A DNA stretch of 64,000 nt. Origin: Ricinus communis. Its lineage: Eukaryota; Streptophyta; Magnoliopsida; Malpighiales; Euphorbiaceae. Shown here in pieces: positions 51,300-64,000 of the stretch (positions within the stretch are counted from its first letter, which is position 1; every line of letters begins with the position of its first letter). A model generated the notes under the pieces. The model was given only the letters and a program-made list of their open reading frames with translations, was not told the origin of the DNA and searched no databases. The stretch lies in contig NC_063260.1 in NCBI RefSeq assembly GCF_019578655.1, forward strand, positions 23,522,888 through 23,586,887, written 5' to 3'. Made by a program: the position numbers and the translations under genes.

Positions 51300-54200
51300 T
51301 CATGAGGGTCTTTTCTTCTTTCCTGATTTCTTCTTCTTCTTCTTCAGGCCAGCTTGTTGGCCCCTCTTAAATACAGCCAGAATCTCAATGCTGCAACCAT
51401 AACCCAGGATAACCACTAATCAGACTTCAGACATCATGAAATAAAAAGAATATACAGAAATCCAGTATTCATGGGGCAATCAATCTGTCCGCACACAGTA
51501 TTTGCTCCATTCAGAAGATTGGAAAAGGTGCTTTCATATTAATGCTACTCTGTCTGTATTAGAAGCAATACTTATGGATTAGGAACTTGGTGATCTGAAT
51601 AATCTAAAAATTTCTGCCTTAGCGGTTATCCTCGAGCTGCAAATTTAAACTAAATCTTCTCTAATTCCTAACTGCTATTGTCCTACCCAATTAAGGGGCC
51701 TGGAATTGTCCGAACTTCCAAAGAAATCACAGTAAGCAATTGCTCAAAACAATGTGGTGTAGATGCTCATAATAATACCTTAGGAAGTTGCATGAACACT
51801 GAATTATTACAGTAAATTGAATCAAAATATATAAAGATGGAATATCACATCGCAAGAGTAAAAGAAGCAACTACCTCTGAGTTCCAGGAAAGAAATTAAA
51901 TCCATGAGCCTTTTCCAAATGCCATTCCTTACTAGACAACAATGACTTGCAATCCTGTTAGATAAAAGGTGCATAATCAGCTTGAGACATAAATCTCTAA
52001 TCAGAGCAGAGTAATATAGAACATGGCATTCCATAGCAGCCACTTCTACTACAGTACCTCTTTGAAGCTCTCCCATCCGCAGCTTATATAAATAAGTGTT
52101 TGAGGTAGTGACTGAGGGTCCTCCAAAGTTGTTTTGCTTCCGATTTCAACCGACGCTTCCCTTGCACGTAAAATCCATGGTCTCTTTTCATCTTTGACCT
52201 TCGAGTTATGGCCAAAACTGAATATACAGTTAATTACGATCAAGAACCATAAATAGCTGGACTGTTAGGGATAGAAGTAAAATGCCTTGATGTGAGAACT
52301 GATGACTTTCTGGACCTTAGTGACCAGGATGTTAGATAGATAGCCTCACCTTGCGGGGGATGACTTAGGTTTCCGCTCCAGTGACGATATTGTCAGTAAT
52401 GCATCAACAAGAGATGCATCCAGTCCTTTTCTAGGAGGATCAACAATTACTACTTCTGAACCCATGAGCCAAGACAAAGGTTCCTATATCACATGTCAAC
52501 AGATTAAAGTAATTAGCTTTAAATTGCTTGATAGCAATATTGGAATAGTCACAAGAGTACATGATATATCACATCCTGAAGTAAGCTATAGCACAAAATT
52601 AACTGCAAGAAGTTTTAGGCACTAACAACTGAAGTATCTGCCTGATACCAGCTGATGCTGCTATCTACAGACTTTGGAAGGCGTTCAGCTGCCTTCTCAA
52701 AAGATATTTTTGACTGTTTGTTTACCTCAATGCATTTAACAGATCTGAAAAGCAACAATCCCAAAATGCAATTAAGTTGACATTGTTTCACCATGAATAT
52801 GAGGCCCTAGAGCGTTTAGAATAAGCATAGATCTCGCCTGCATTTTCTAGAAGCAGCCAATGATAGCCCAATAACACCAGCTCCTGCATACAAATCAGCA
52901 ACTGATGCTCCCAAAGGAACATATTTTTGTAGCTTTCTCAGCAACGCATCAAAAGCCTGAAAAGGAACATTGATTGAGGATGAAACAGAGTCTGGCATGT
53001 GAAGCAATAACAGAAAATGGATAATGCCGGTTGGATAAAGAAGAGTGACATGATATGTATAAAAATGCTCTTATCCATATTTCGATTGCTGTTGAAGGGA
53101 AACTTTATATGTAGGATATTGCAATCCCCAGTAAATGGAAAGAGAAGAGTATGTCCAATTAGAAGTCTGGTTTACCCGTGTATTTGCCTGTCCAAAACTG
53201 GATGGAGCCAAGGACATATCAATTCCTCCAACACGTTCCCAGAAGTCTTGGTCTCCTAAAAGATGTCTCCACCTATTCCCAAAGATAATCTGCACCACAG
53301 TAACATATATATTAATATATATATACAGAAAACTCAAGAAATGTAACAATGTAATGTCAGTTCCAACGGGATGATGTCTCTATTCTATGGAATACTAGCC
53401 TAGCGATGAAGCTCAATTCGATTCCAACATTACAATTTGTGTCATACCTTAAACAAACATAACAGAGAATCTTCAAAATAATAGAAGTATTTTTCTTGAA
53501 AAATATGACTAGTATAAATGTATTCTTCAAGCAGCCAAAACCTATTTATGTGGCTTCTCATAGACTGAAAATACAGAAATAGACAGTAGGTTTCTGTACA
53601 TTTTGTTTTCATAAAGTTGTTATCATTAAAAACACAGATATCGAGGTTGTGATTATCATTTATTTATCCATAAAAGAATACCAGACTCACATTGTTAGTT
53701 GATGTCTGAAAGTTAGCCCATATAGAGTGAATGAAACGAACAGCAGTTCTTGGTCCACCATTTCTCCACAAGTACTGAAAACACAAAACAGAACCAATCT
53801 GTTAGCTAAACGTAATAAAAGTGAAAACCCAATAACAGAGAGGTTATGAACTCACATTGGCTAAGGCATTTAATTTGTCAAAATTAGGAGAGTTCTCGTT
53901 TCTTGAATTCCAAACTAAAGCCACTTGCACTATACCTAGAATAAAAGGTTCAAGAAAGTGGAGTGCTTAGCTATGACAATATTAAACAGTTCATAATATA
54001 TTCTTCAGAAAAAAGAAAAGAAATAACTTTTAGCAAGTTAATAAAGCAACCATGTTTATATCTTTCTGAAGCAGGAAGAGAAGTGTTGTAAGTTGTCACA
54101 GCCATCTGCAAACACATCATTAGAGACTAAGATTTCCGTACAACTCCGTAATCACATAATCAACTAACTAACTAACTAACTAATTCTTCATTACATTTTT

Positions 54201-55093
54201 GTTCTGATGTTGATAACTGATTAATCACCTGAACATATCGTAAATCTCCTGTTCCTTGATCTTCATCATACGGCTCAATATTCAATTCAGTTATACCTAA
54301 AGAATAATAATTAAACATAAACTCCCATCCCCCACCAAAAAAGAAAAGAAAAATGGTACATATGTGCAACAAAAGTAAAAATAGTGTCAATGAAAAAACA
54401 CCTTGTCTGAGTAATTCAACAGCAGCATTAATACTTGGATGATGAGCTGCATTATCACAAAAACAAACATTAAAAATAAATAAATACCTAGAGAGCCCTT
54501 GCAATTCAATAACAAAACATAAACAAAAGTACCTTTACAATGGGGAATATCTACTACATTATGAGTACCCTCCTGGTATAGACCAATCAGAGGCTGCATA
54601 GACGAACCGCGAACAGCCAGTTTTGCTCGACACCTCCATCCCCACTGCACACTCAAAGCATAGACACAAAACTCTTAACTTAAGGATATCGAATTTGAAT
54701 TATTAAAATCAGGTAACAATTACCAATCTAGAGCTATCAAAAGTAAAGTCTGATATTCCAAGATTCTTAAAAAAGTCAGAAGCCTCGTTGACTATAAGCG
54801 GACGGTGGAGATTGAATTCTTGTGTACAACCAGAGCACCTGAATTACACGAAATTAACTTTATTTAACGTGAAATTAAGAGAGAATTAAAAGAAATTAAT
54901 TAGGTATATACGATTGAAAATGAGGGCACTGCAGGGCGCAGGTTAGTGTAGGCACGGTGATTGTGCTGAGGTCAGCAAGCGGTAGTGGTGGAGGCTTCGG
55001 GGGCGGCGGTTGAAGGGAGCGATGCACGGTGGTGGACGCGTGGCAGGTGACGAGTGGAGAAAGTGGACGGAAAGAAAGGAGGAAGGGAGGCAT
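51300..55093 (-). CDS. TrmA/RlmD-like RNA (uracil-5) methyltransferase (15 exons)
   Basis: SAM-dependent enzyme predicted to make 5-methyluridine in tRNA or rRNA. Exons: 55093-54912, 54838-54724, 54644-54533, 54446-54402, 54296-54229, 54105-54051, 53935-53856, 53774-53691, 53289-53176, 52956-52838, 52744-52627, 52483-52350, 52217-52058, 51954-51875, 51390-51300; 518 residues. Four N-terminal cysteines (52, 56, 62, 65; CPHFQSCSGC) match the RlmD-type [4Fe-4S] site. The SAM loop is ADLYAGAGVIGLSLA (about 305-319), then DPPRKG (379-384) and the catalytic cysteine in YISCG (Cys455). A hydrophobic, basic N-terminus suggests plastid or mitochondrial import. The lysine-rich tail ends KRPS. Intron 10 uses a GC donor. 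Arabidopsis At3g27180 is, from memory, the same length and syntenic. Confidence 0.92.
52745..52837 (-). other. GC-AG intron in the methyltransferase gene
   Basis: Exon 10 ends AAA TGC AG, followed by GCGAGA; exon 11 begins A TCT GTT after TTTTCAG. Only this junction keeps the frame (C-R-S-V-K-C). There is no GT between the conserved exon end and the stop a few codons on. Confidence 0.7.
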
Positions 55094-56570
55094 ACTTGGT
55101 GAAATCGGCAATCAACGAAGTGGCGGGAATGGATAAAATAACTGACATAAAAGTAAATATCTCAACTACGTTAGGCTGACCCGAGCCCGGATACTAGGAT
55201 GACCCGTTTCTTTCTCTCTCTTCCTTTTCCGATTAACTATTAACAATAGTTTTGCGATCCTTTAATAATTTATTTTAAATTATATTCTTTTTACAAATGT
55301 AAAACAAAAAAATTATCCGACATGTTATAAATTACTACATAAAAAAATATAAAAACTGAATAGATTGGTTGTTCTTGAGAAAATAAGATCATATTTGACA
55401 TGTTTCAAAATGATTATTTTTGAAATAAAGTTTTAAGTTTTCGCATTAAGTCCTAAAATTTTAAAAAATTTATCTATTTATTTTAACTCTTTTTTTTATG
55501 TTGGCCCTTAATTTTAAAATTATATCCTATATAAATTAAATTTCTCTTACATGTATTAAAATTTTTTTTTCATCTTTATCTTTTTTTTAAAAAAAATAAA
55601 AAAAATAGCCTCATATTTTAAATTTCGAGTTTTGCCATTAAATGAGTATCAAATGTGGTCAAATTAAGATTATATTCTTAAAATCTCGTTTTATTCTCGA
55701 TTTTAAAGCTAACTAAATATTTTTTTAATTGATTTGATCCATGGGACGGTAAAATGATAGATTTGCTGATATTAACTGCAGTTAATGCTGATATGCCAAA
55801 ATCTGCTAAGGTTACTTCTTTATGGAATAATTCTACATATTGCTCTTGATGATTACACTGATTAAAAGAGAAAGCATGTTCTTGCTACTCACTAGCTAAC
55901 TAATGGGGTTGAAGTTGGAGGCTTACTAGTAACCAAAAATTCACCATTGCTAGTGCTTGGTAGCAAGGAAGCAAAGTTAATATGGGGATCGATGCACATT
56001 CCTAAATATAGCTTTGTGTGTTGGCTTGCTATCTACTAAGTCCAGATTGATAAAATGGAAGGGTTGAAAATGAAAGCAATTGTGTGCTTAGCAACCAAGG
56101 CCTCGAGTATATCTCCCAACTATTTTTTAGCTCTGCTTTTACCATTGGCATTTGGTGTAAAGCTTGTGGGGTTAGAAGAAATTTCCTAGTTTGCAAGGAA
56201 AACTCTAGCAAGAACTTAAGGAGCAAGGTGAGAGAACTGCTTTTTGTGGCGCTGTCTAATACATCTAGTGGGCCAGGAATCAACACATTTTGCAGCAAAA
56301 AAGAGCTTATGGTAATGAGATTTTTCTGAATATTAGATATATCTTAATGACTCGTTTTCTGTACACAAGACCACAAGATCTGTATAATTTTAGGACTTGA
56401 CATATGTAAATTGCTTTGGTCAGGTTTGTATATACTTTGTTTTGTTTTTCTGTCGGCTGCCAATTTGCTGCTGTTGTTTTCCTGAACAGTTTATTTTGGT
56501 GGATAGTTGCGAAGATCACTTTATTGCATCACATAAAGTTGCCATATTCATAAAAACAAAGCAGGTTTGC

Positions 56571-56606
<36 letters not shown>

Positions 56607-56983
56607 TCATCAGCTTCAAGAAGAAATCGAAGAATTTCTTGGAAATCCTATAAGATCTATTCATTCTTTTTTCTCTAACAGATTGTCAGAACTTCATCTG
56701 GGTTTGAATCCTATTGAGAGGTTCACTAAATATCAGAAATTGTTAAAGAAAGAATAAAATGTTTCTTTGTCTCTTCCAGGCGATCGGAAAATAAAAAATA
56801 GTTAATATATTCAAGATAATCACGTATTTACAAAATACCATCTCAATTCATCCTATTTCGCTAGATCCAGGATGTGATATATAGCAGTTTTTGCAGTTCT
56901 GTTATTTGCTCTTTCACTCTTCACATTTCTTGTTGGCTCATTTTGATTGCCAAGAACATTTCTCGCACACGTGCCCCATTAAT
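55094..56983. other. spacer, methyltransferase to RLP relic
   Basis: The left part is the methyltransferase promoter region, the middle is AT-rich. The patch 55860-56330 is less AT-rich and has open frames on both strands (minus 56298-56029, plus 56084-56329) that match no known family. An AT microsatellite lies at 56574-56601. No gene is supported. Confidence 0.5.
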
Positions 56984-58640
56984 TCAAAAGATTGTAAGAA
57001 TTGCATCCTTCTTTTCATCGATGAAGCGGAAATAAACAACTCTCCAAGATGTTTTGATGATCAAAGAGCCGCAAACTCCCCAAAACCCCACAAGGAAACC
57101 AAGTCCAATGGTAACGAAGAACCACCGTTTTTTCAAATTATCTTCATCTTCACCATCATTTTCATCATCAGGAAACGGAGAATATTCATTTTCCTCATAA
57201 CACTTCGTTGGCAATGGCATACCACAAAGCGCAGTATTGCCCACGTAGATGGATGGATCATTTAGAGATTGAAACTGGTTTGCTATAGGAATTTTTCCTG
57301 ATAAGTTGTTGTATGATAGGTTTAGGTGATTCAAAAAAGTCAACTGAGCCATACTTGGTGGGATTAGGCCTGAAAATTTATTTCTTGACAGGTCAAAAGT
57401 TTCTAGCCATCCCAACTTCCCAATCTCCAACGGTATGCTTCCTGACAAATTGTTTATGGACAAATTCAAGGTGCCTAATTTAGCAAGCTCAATAAGCTCC
57501 ATTGGGATTCTTCCGGATAAATTATTGTTGGACAAGTCTAGGCTGTTGACGAGGTAAAGAATAGAATAATATTCAAGTTCTCTTCCTTTTACAACTATCC
57601 GCAGCCGTCCTTCATATCTCACCGTGTCTTTGTATGAGAGCTCAATTTTCAAGCCAATCAAGTTCCCTATACATGGAGGTATTTTTCCTGACAGGTTGTT
57701 TTGTGAAAGATCTAATATGTGAATATTAGAAAGGATACATATGTTTGGAGGGATGTTTCCATTGAATGAGTTGGACTGCAAGTTTAAAATCATCAATAAT
57801 TTCATGCTTTCTCCTATCCAAGATGGAAGACGTCCAGAAAATTTATTGTCACCTAAATTAAGACTATCTAAAAGAGAGCAATTTTTCATAGAAGAAGGGA
57901 TTTCACCTGAAAGATTGTTTTTAGACAAGACCAAGAATCTTAGGGTTCTAAAAGAACCTATTGACTGATGTATTCTTCCATAAAGACTATTGTTTGACAC
58001 ATCCAAGATGTACAGAGAAAGAATATTGACCCAAAACTGTGGGATTTCACCAGACAAGTTATTGTTTGAGATAACCAAGGTTGCCAATGTCTTAATATTA
58101 CCGATCGACGTGGGAATGCTACCATTCAAGGAGTTCCATGAGATATCTAAATCTGTTAGATAAGGCATCATTTGACCAATGTCATCAGGAATAAGCCTTG
58201 AGAACATATTATGTTGTAGGTACAACTTTGCCATCTTAGTTGACCAGAGAGGGAGAGGACCCTGAAAGCTGTTCGAGCTTAAGTCAACAACAGTTGCAGA
58301 AAGGAAGCCTACGGAGTTCGGTATGCGGCCACTCAGTTGATGGTAAGCAACGTCTAGTTCGTCCATATGCAAAACCAACTGCCAAAACCAGTCAGGCATG
58401 TTGTCTGAAATATTTATGTTGTTGAGTATCAAAGTGAGCAGCTCATTTTAATTCCCAAGCCATGCAGGAAATTTTGGTTCCAGATGGCATGATTTGATTC
58501 TGATGTATGTGAGTTTAAAAGGAGGAACCTAATCAAAGCAAATGTTGAATGCTAATGTGATATTTGAGGAATCTTTGTACATATCTATCTCTTTCAAGCT
58601 TGAGAGATTCGCAAAACTAGCTTCAGGTACAACTCCTTCA

Positions 58641-59273
58641 TGATAACTAACCAAAATATAGGCCGACCATGAGAGAATAGGTCGAACATGAGAGAATAGA
58701 TCGACTATGAAAGAATAGACCGACCAGACAAGAGTAGGCCGACCATGAAAGAATAGGCTGACTAGACAAGAGTAGGTCGAACATGAAAGAGTAGGCCGAG
58801 CATGAAAGAATAGGCCGAGCATATAAGAGTAGCCGATCATTGCATGTTGAGTTATCGTAACCAAGAAACACGGAGTTGACTAAGTCCAAATTCAAGTACA
58901 ACAAGAAGTCTTGAAGACCAAGTCTTAGTCGAACTCTAGTTAGAAATCCGACCCGATCTAGGATTCTATTGTATGACTAAAAAGACTAATCCTATTAGGA
59001 TTGAGAGACTTTATATTTACAAAGTCCTACTCTTTGTAAGACTAGGAGACCTTCAGTCTCTATATAAAGGACTATGACACAACATGTCAGGTACATTCAT
59101 TATTCTACAATTAATATATACTTTATAACTTAAAACCATTATTACCTTAGCCATCGAAGTGAGTGGTTGAACAACCTCATACGGTGCTTTCTAACCATTG
59201 TTTCAGGTACATTGAAACTCGGGTCAGACTTGAAGACCTTATTGATAGCTTACCTTTCTTGACCAAGTTATTG
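58641..59273 (+). mobile_element. LTR-like insertion inside the RLP relic
   Basis: The RLP reading breaks at NEWE and resumes at GVVPEASFANLSSL, so the 633 bases between are foreign. On the plus strand the insert starts TGATAACTAACC and ends GACCAAGTTATTG. It contains a minisatellite, a TATA box (TATATAAAGG, 59061-59070) in plus orientation and a downstream stretch ending CTTTCTTGACCAAG, an LTR-like layout. Candidate 5-base duplications CTTCA (left) and TTTCC (right) each differ by one base from the CTTCC expected at the insertion point. No protein is encoded. A solo LTR fits best; a MITE-like element with ATAACT termini is the alternative. Confidence 0.65.
58661..58831 (+). repeat. 19-bp minisatellite, 9 units
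   Basis: Nine head-to-tail 19-base units of the form GGCCGACCATGAAAGAATA, with variants at positions 3-4, 7-9 and 16-17. Two variant classes alternate in part: CATGAAAGAATA and CAGACAAGAGTA. The array sits just inside the left end of the insertion. Minus-strand ORFs of 85 and 111 codons here are translations of the repeat. Confidence 0.92.
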
Positions 59274-59893
59274 TTTCCCATTCATTATCTGATAGATCCA
59301 ATATAACTAGAGAGGAGAGCTGCCCAAGACTTCAGGAAGGCTTCCTTTCATTTGATTAGCTGTCAGGTATAGTTCCTCTAAGTGGGATAAGTTTTCGATG
59401 GATAGTGGAATTGAGCCTCTTAATAAGTTTTGCCAAAGATGTAGGGATTTTAAGTTCTTAAGATATCCCAAGGAAACAGGCAAGTTTCCACCCAATTTAT
59501 TGTATCCAAGATCAGAAGTCTCCAAGCTGCAATTAGATAAAACCATCAATAAAATTTGTTATCTCTCCAGTAATGTTGGTGAGATAAAGCTCAAGCTTCT
59601 GCAAATGACATTGCTTTCCAAGTTTATGGATAAATGGCCTCCCAAGTACGTATTTTCTGACAAATCAAGACACTAGAGCAAGTTGAGATTCGCAAATCCA
59701 TCTGTAAATTCACCTAGGAGATTGTTGATCTTAAGATTTAGATCTTCAAGGCTACTCATGTTGAACAACCAGTGAGGTATTGTGGAGCTGAAATCGTTGT
59801 CAAATAGATCAAGCACCAAAAGAGATGTAAAATTTATAGATGGAAGAGTGGCATGGAGCTTGAAAAGTCCATACTGGTTCAAATGCAACTCCA

Positions 59894-60732
59894 CTTAGAC
59901 AAGCACAAAAGAGAAAAATATTGTTTTAGTTTAATTATGCGTACAAGTATAAATTAGCATAATCATTTTTATTCCTTAACCAACCTTGCTTTTTGCCAGT
60001 GTGAAAATGTAAATGGAAAACATGTACTTCACTTGCGAAGGAACAAATCATGTTTTCCCTTGTTTTATAATTTCCAAGGAAAGCATGACATCTCAACAAT
60101 GTGTTTGAAGGGCTTGAAGGCCATGAAGATGACGCAAGTGATTAAATTAAAATTCCAGTGAATTGAATGAAAAAGAATTAAAGTGAAAACGAGCAAAATA
60201 AATCATTTAAAAAATTTATTGATCTCATATGTTAGGGTTTTGCAAATTTTATTTTAAAACTCGAAACGACAGCACCGTGAGTTGCATTGAAAAACTTTAT
60301 ATATAAATAATCACAGCCACCTCTAATGAAAATAAATTAAATTAAATTTCTAAAATCACAACAAATCGCTATTACATTTTCTTGTTTTTGTTTTCGTCAC
60401 TCCGCAAGAACAATTAATTTTCACGACAGAACACCACCCATAATAAAATAAAATTAAAAAAAGAAAAAAACAACAACAACAACAATAATAAAATGGTTAG
60501 ACCAAATTTAGAAAAACAAAATCAAACTGAAGCAGCAGCATTAAACAAAGACTTGTTTAGAAATCATCTCATCATGCAAATTTTCATCATTAATATTTTG
60601 AAAAATACACCATCTATATGCCAAATTTGGAGAACAGCTGATCCATATGTTTTGTCTTATTATTATTATTATTTTTTTTTCCAATGAACAAGCTCAATTA
60701 ATAGGCAATAATTCTCCAAGCTTCATTGCAAG
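59894..60732. other. spacer, RLP relic to uridine kinase-like gene
   Basis: The expected 5' part of the RLP is absent. The DNA is AT-rich with an A-rich run at 60440-60490 and an ATT/TTA run near 60657-60680. The final part probably contains the 3' UTR of the uridine kinase-like gene. No gene seen. Confidence 0.55.
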
Positions 60733-63407
<2,675 letters not shown>

Positions 63408-64000
63408 CTGCAGCAATTACATCATAAAGATGTCATGAGTTTAAAAAGATAAATTCTCACGAGCTCCACTAAACAAACATGCACCAAGTTCATAAAATAA
63501 ACACCATTAAATACGAAAAGCCACACCAGAATATGAATTCATTCTAATATAAATTTGGACAAATCAATGGCTTATCCTTCTACTTTAATGGTGATCTATG
63601 AGTGAAAAGTCGTTTTCAAAGGGACAAAGCAGAATGGTTTCTTACCTCCCATTAAACAGACAAACAGATGCTATAAATTGCTGTAAGATGTCAGAAACCA
63701 ATTATGGATAGATGCAGCAGGATAAGCTGAATGTTGCAATATGCTAAATGGTGAAACATAATTACATTCATTTATTCGTTCTTTCTTTTTTTGCTTGATA
63801 TTATGAACAACTTCTAACTTAGCATTAATTGAAATATTATTTCACTAGGTTTAAGATGCCTTCAAAAAGAATTAGGATTACAAATTCTCAGCCAGTTATA
63901 CGATGTGAGCACATCAGTTTTCTTCTGCCAGTTCATCCTAACCAGGCTAATCCACAGCAAGTTTCTAGCAGAGTAAGATCTGTGTCCCTTCTATATCTCC
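63408..64000 (-). other. intron of the uridine kinase-like gene (partial)
   Basis: Starts at the CTGCAG acceptor before the first visible exon and runs off the window edge. No sequence resembling the preceding kinase exon was found, so the whole stretch reads as intron. Confidence 0.75.

Larger units (their letters stand above)
56984..59893 (-). pseudogene. LRR receptor-like protein (EIX2/Cf-like RLP) pseudogene
   Basis: Remnant of a cell-surface LRR receptor-like protein, the class that senses microbial elicitors through SOBIR1/BAK1. The 3' part (58432-56984) is an intact 482-codon frame. It holds many LRRs (LxxLDLSxNNLSGxIP), the island-like interruption ELSYKDTVRYEGRLRIVVKGRELEY, the C-terminal cap, an acidic stretch (DDENDGEDED), a transmembrane helix (WFFVTIGLGFLVGFW) and a short tail. 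Upstream lesions include stops near 58440 and 58528, a 633-bp insertion (58641-59273) between the codons of an LRR, frameshifts near 59326 and 59540, and a stop near 59674. The signal peptide, N-terminal cap and first LRRs are missing beyond 59893. The 3' frame could still be transcribed, but no full receptor can be made. Confidence 0.9.

Noticed and set aside
56029..56329. Opposed ORFs upstream of the RLP relic as an exon
   Set aside because: Both strands are open by chance over about 250 bases; neither resembles LRR or other families.
58529..58904. Minus-strand ORFs of 111 and 85 codons with repeated LSCSAYS-like units
   Set aside because: They are translations of the 19-bp minisatellite and its flank in the insertion.

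Overview
This is nuclear DNA from a flowering plant, most likely a eudicot (probably a rosid). It is AT-rich, its genes are split by GT-AG introns (two are GC-AG), the intergenic spacers are long and full of microsatellites, and the gene families are plant-specific. I located exons by reading splice sites and checking that phases join. The seven multi-exon genes whose exons I mapped keep an open frame through every junction, so their exon coordinates should be close to exact. UTR limits are mostly unknown.

Layout from left to right: the 3' part of a plant sulfite oxidase gene (+); an intronless CYP94B-type P450 (+); a 13-exon FIDGETIN-LIKE 1 AAA-ATPase gene (-); an intronless F-box/kelch gene of the TML/HOLT type with a miR2111 site (-); about 8 kb with no supported gene but two diverged copies of a short repeat; plastid ribosomal protein bS21 (GHS1-like, +); a GT77-like nucleotide-diphospho-sugar transferase (-); a 9.4-kb spacer holding a 2.8-kb solo LTR with an intact target-site duplication; a CLC-a/b nitrate/proton exchanger (+); a 15-exon TrmA/RlmD-like RNA methyltransferase (-); a decayed LRR receptor-like protein gene split by a second LTR-like insertion with a 19-bp minisatellite (-); and the 3' (UPRT-domain) part of a uridine kinase-like gene (-) that runs off the right edge.

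From memory, the order FIGL1, F-box/kelch, bS21, CLC-b, methyltransferase, uridine kinase-like matches Arabidopsis At3g27120-At3g27190, and sulfite oxidase plus CYP94B matches At3g01900-At3g01910. If so, the window joins two intervals that lie apart in Arabidopsis. The genes form no single pathway. Two are tied to nitrate physiology: CLC-a/b for vacuolar nitrate loading, and TML/HOLT as target of the nitrogen-responsive miR2111.

I found no undescribed multigene system. The most useful observations are the miR2111 site, the dated-looking solo LTR, the two GC-AG introns, the interrupted RLP relic, and clustered G-box/ABRE motifs far from any gene.
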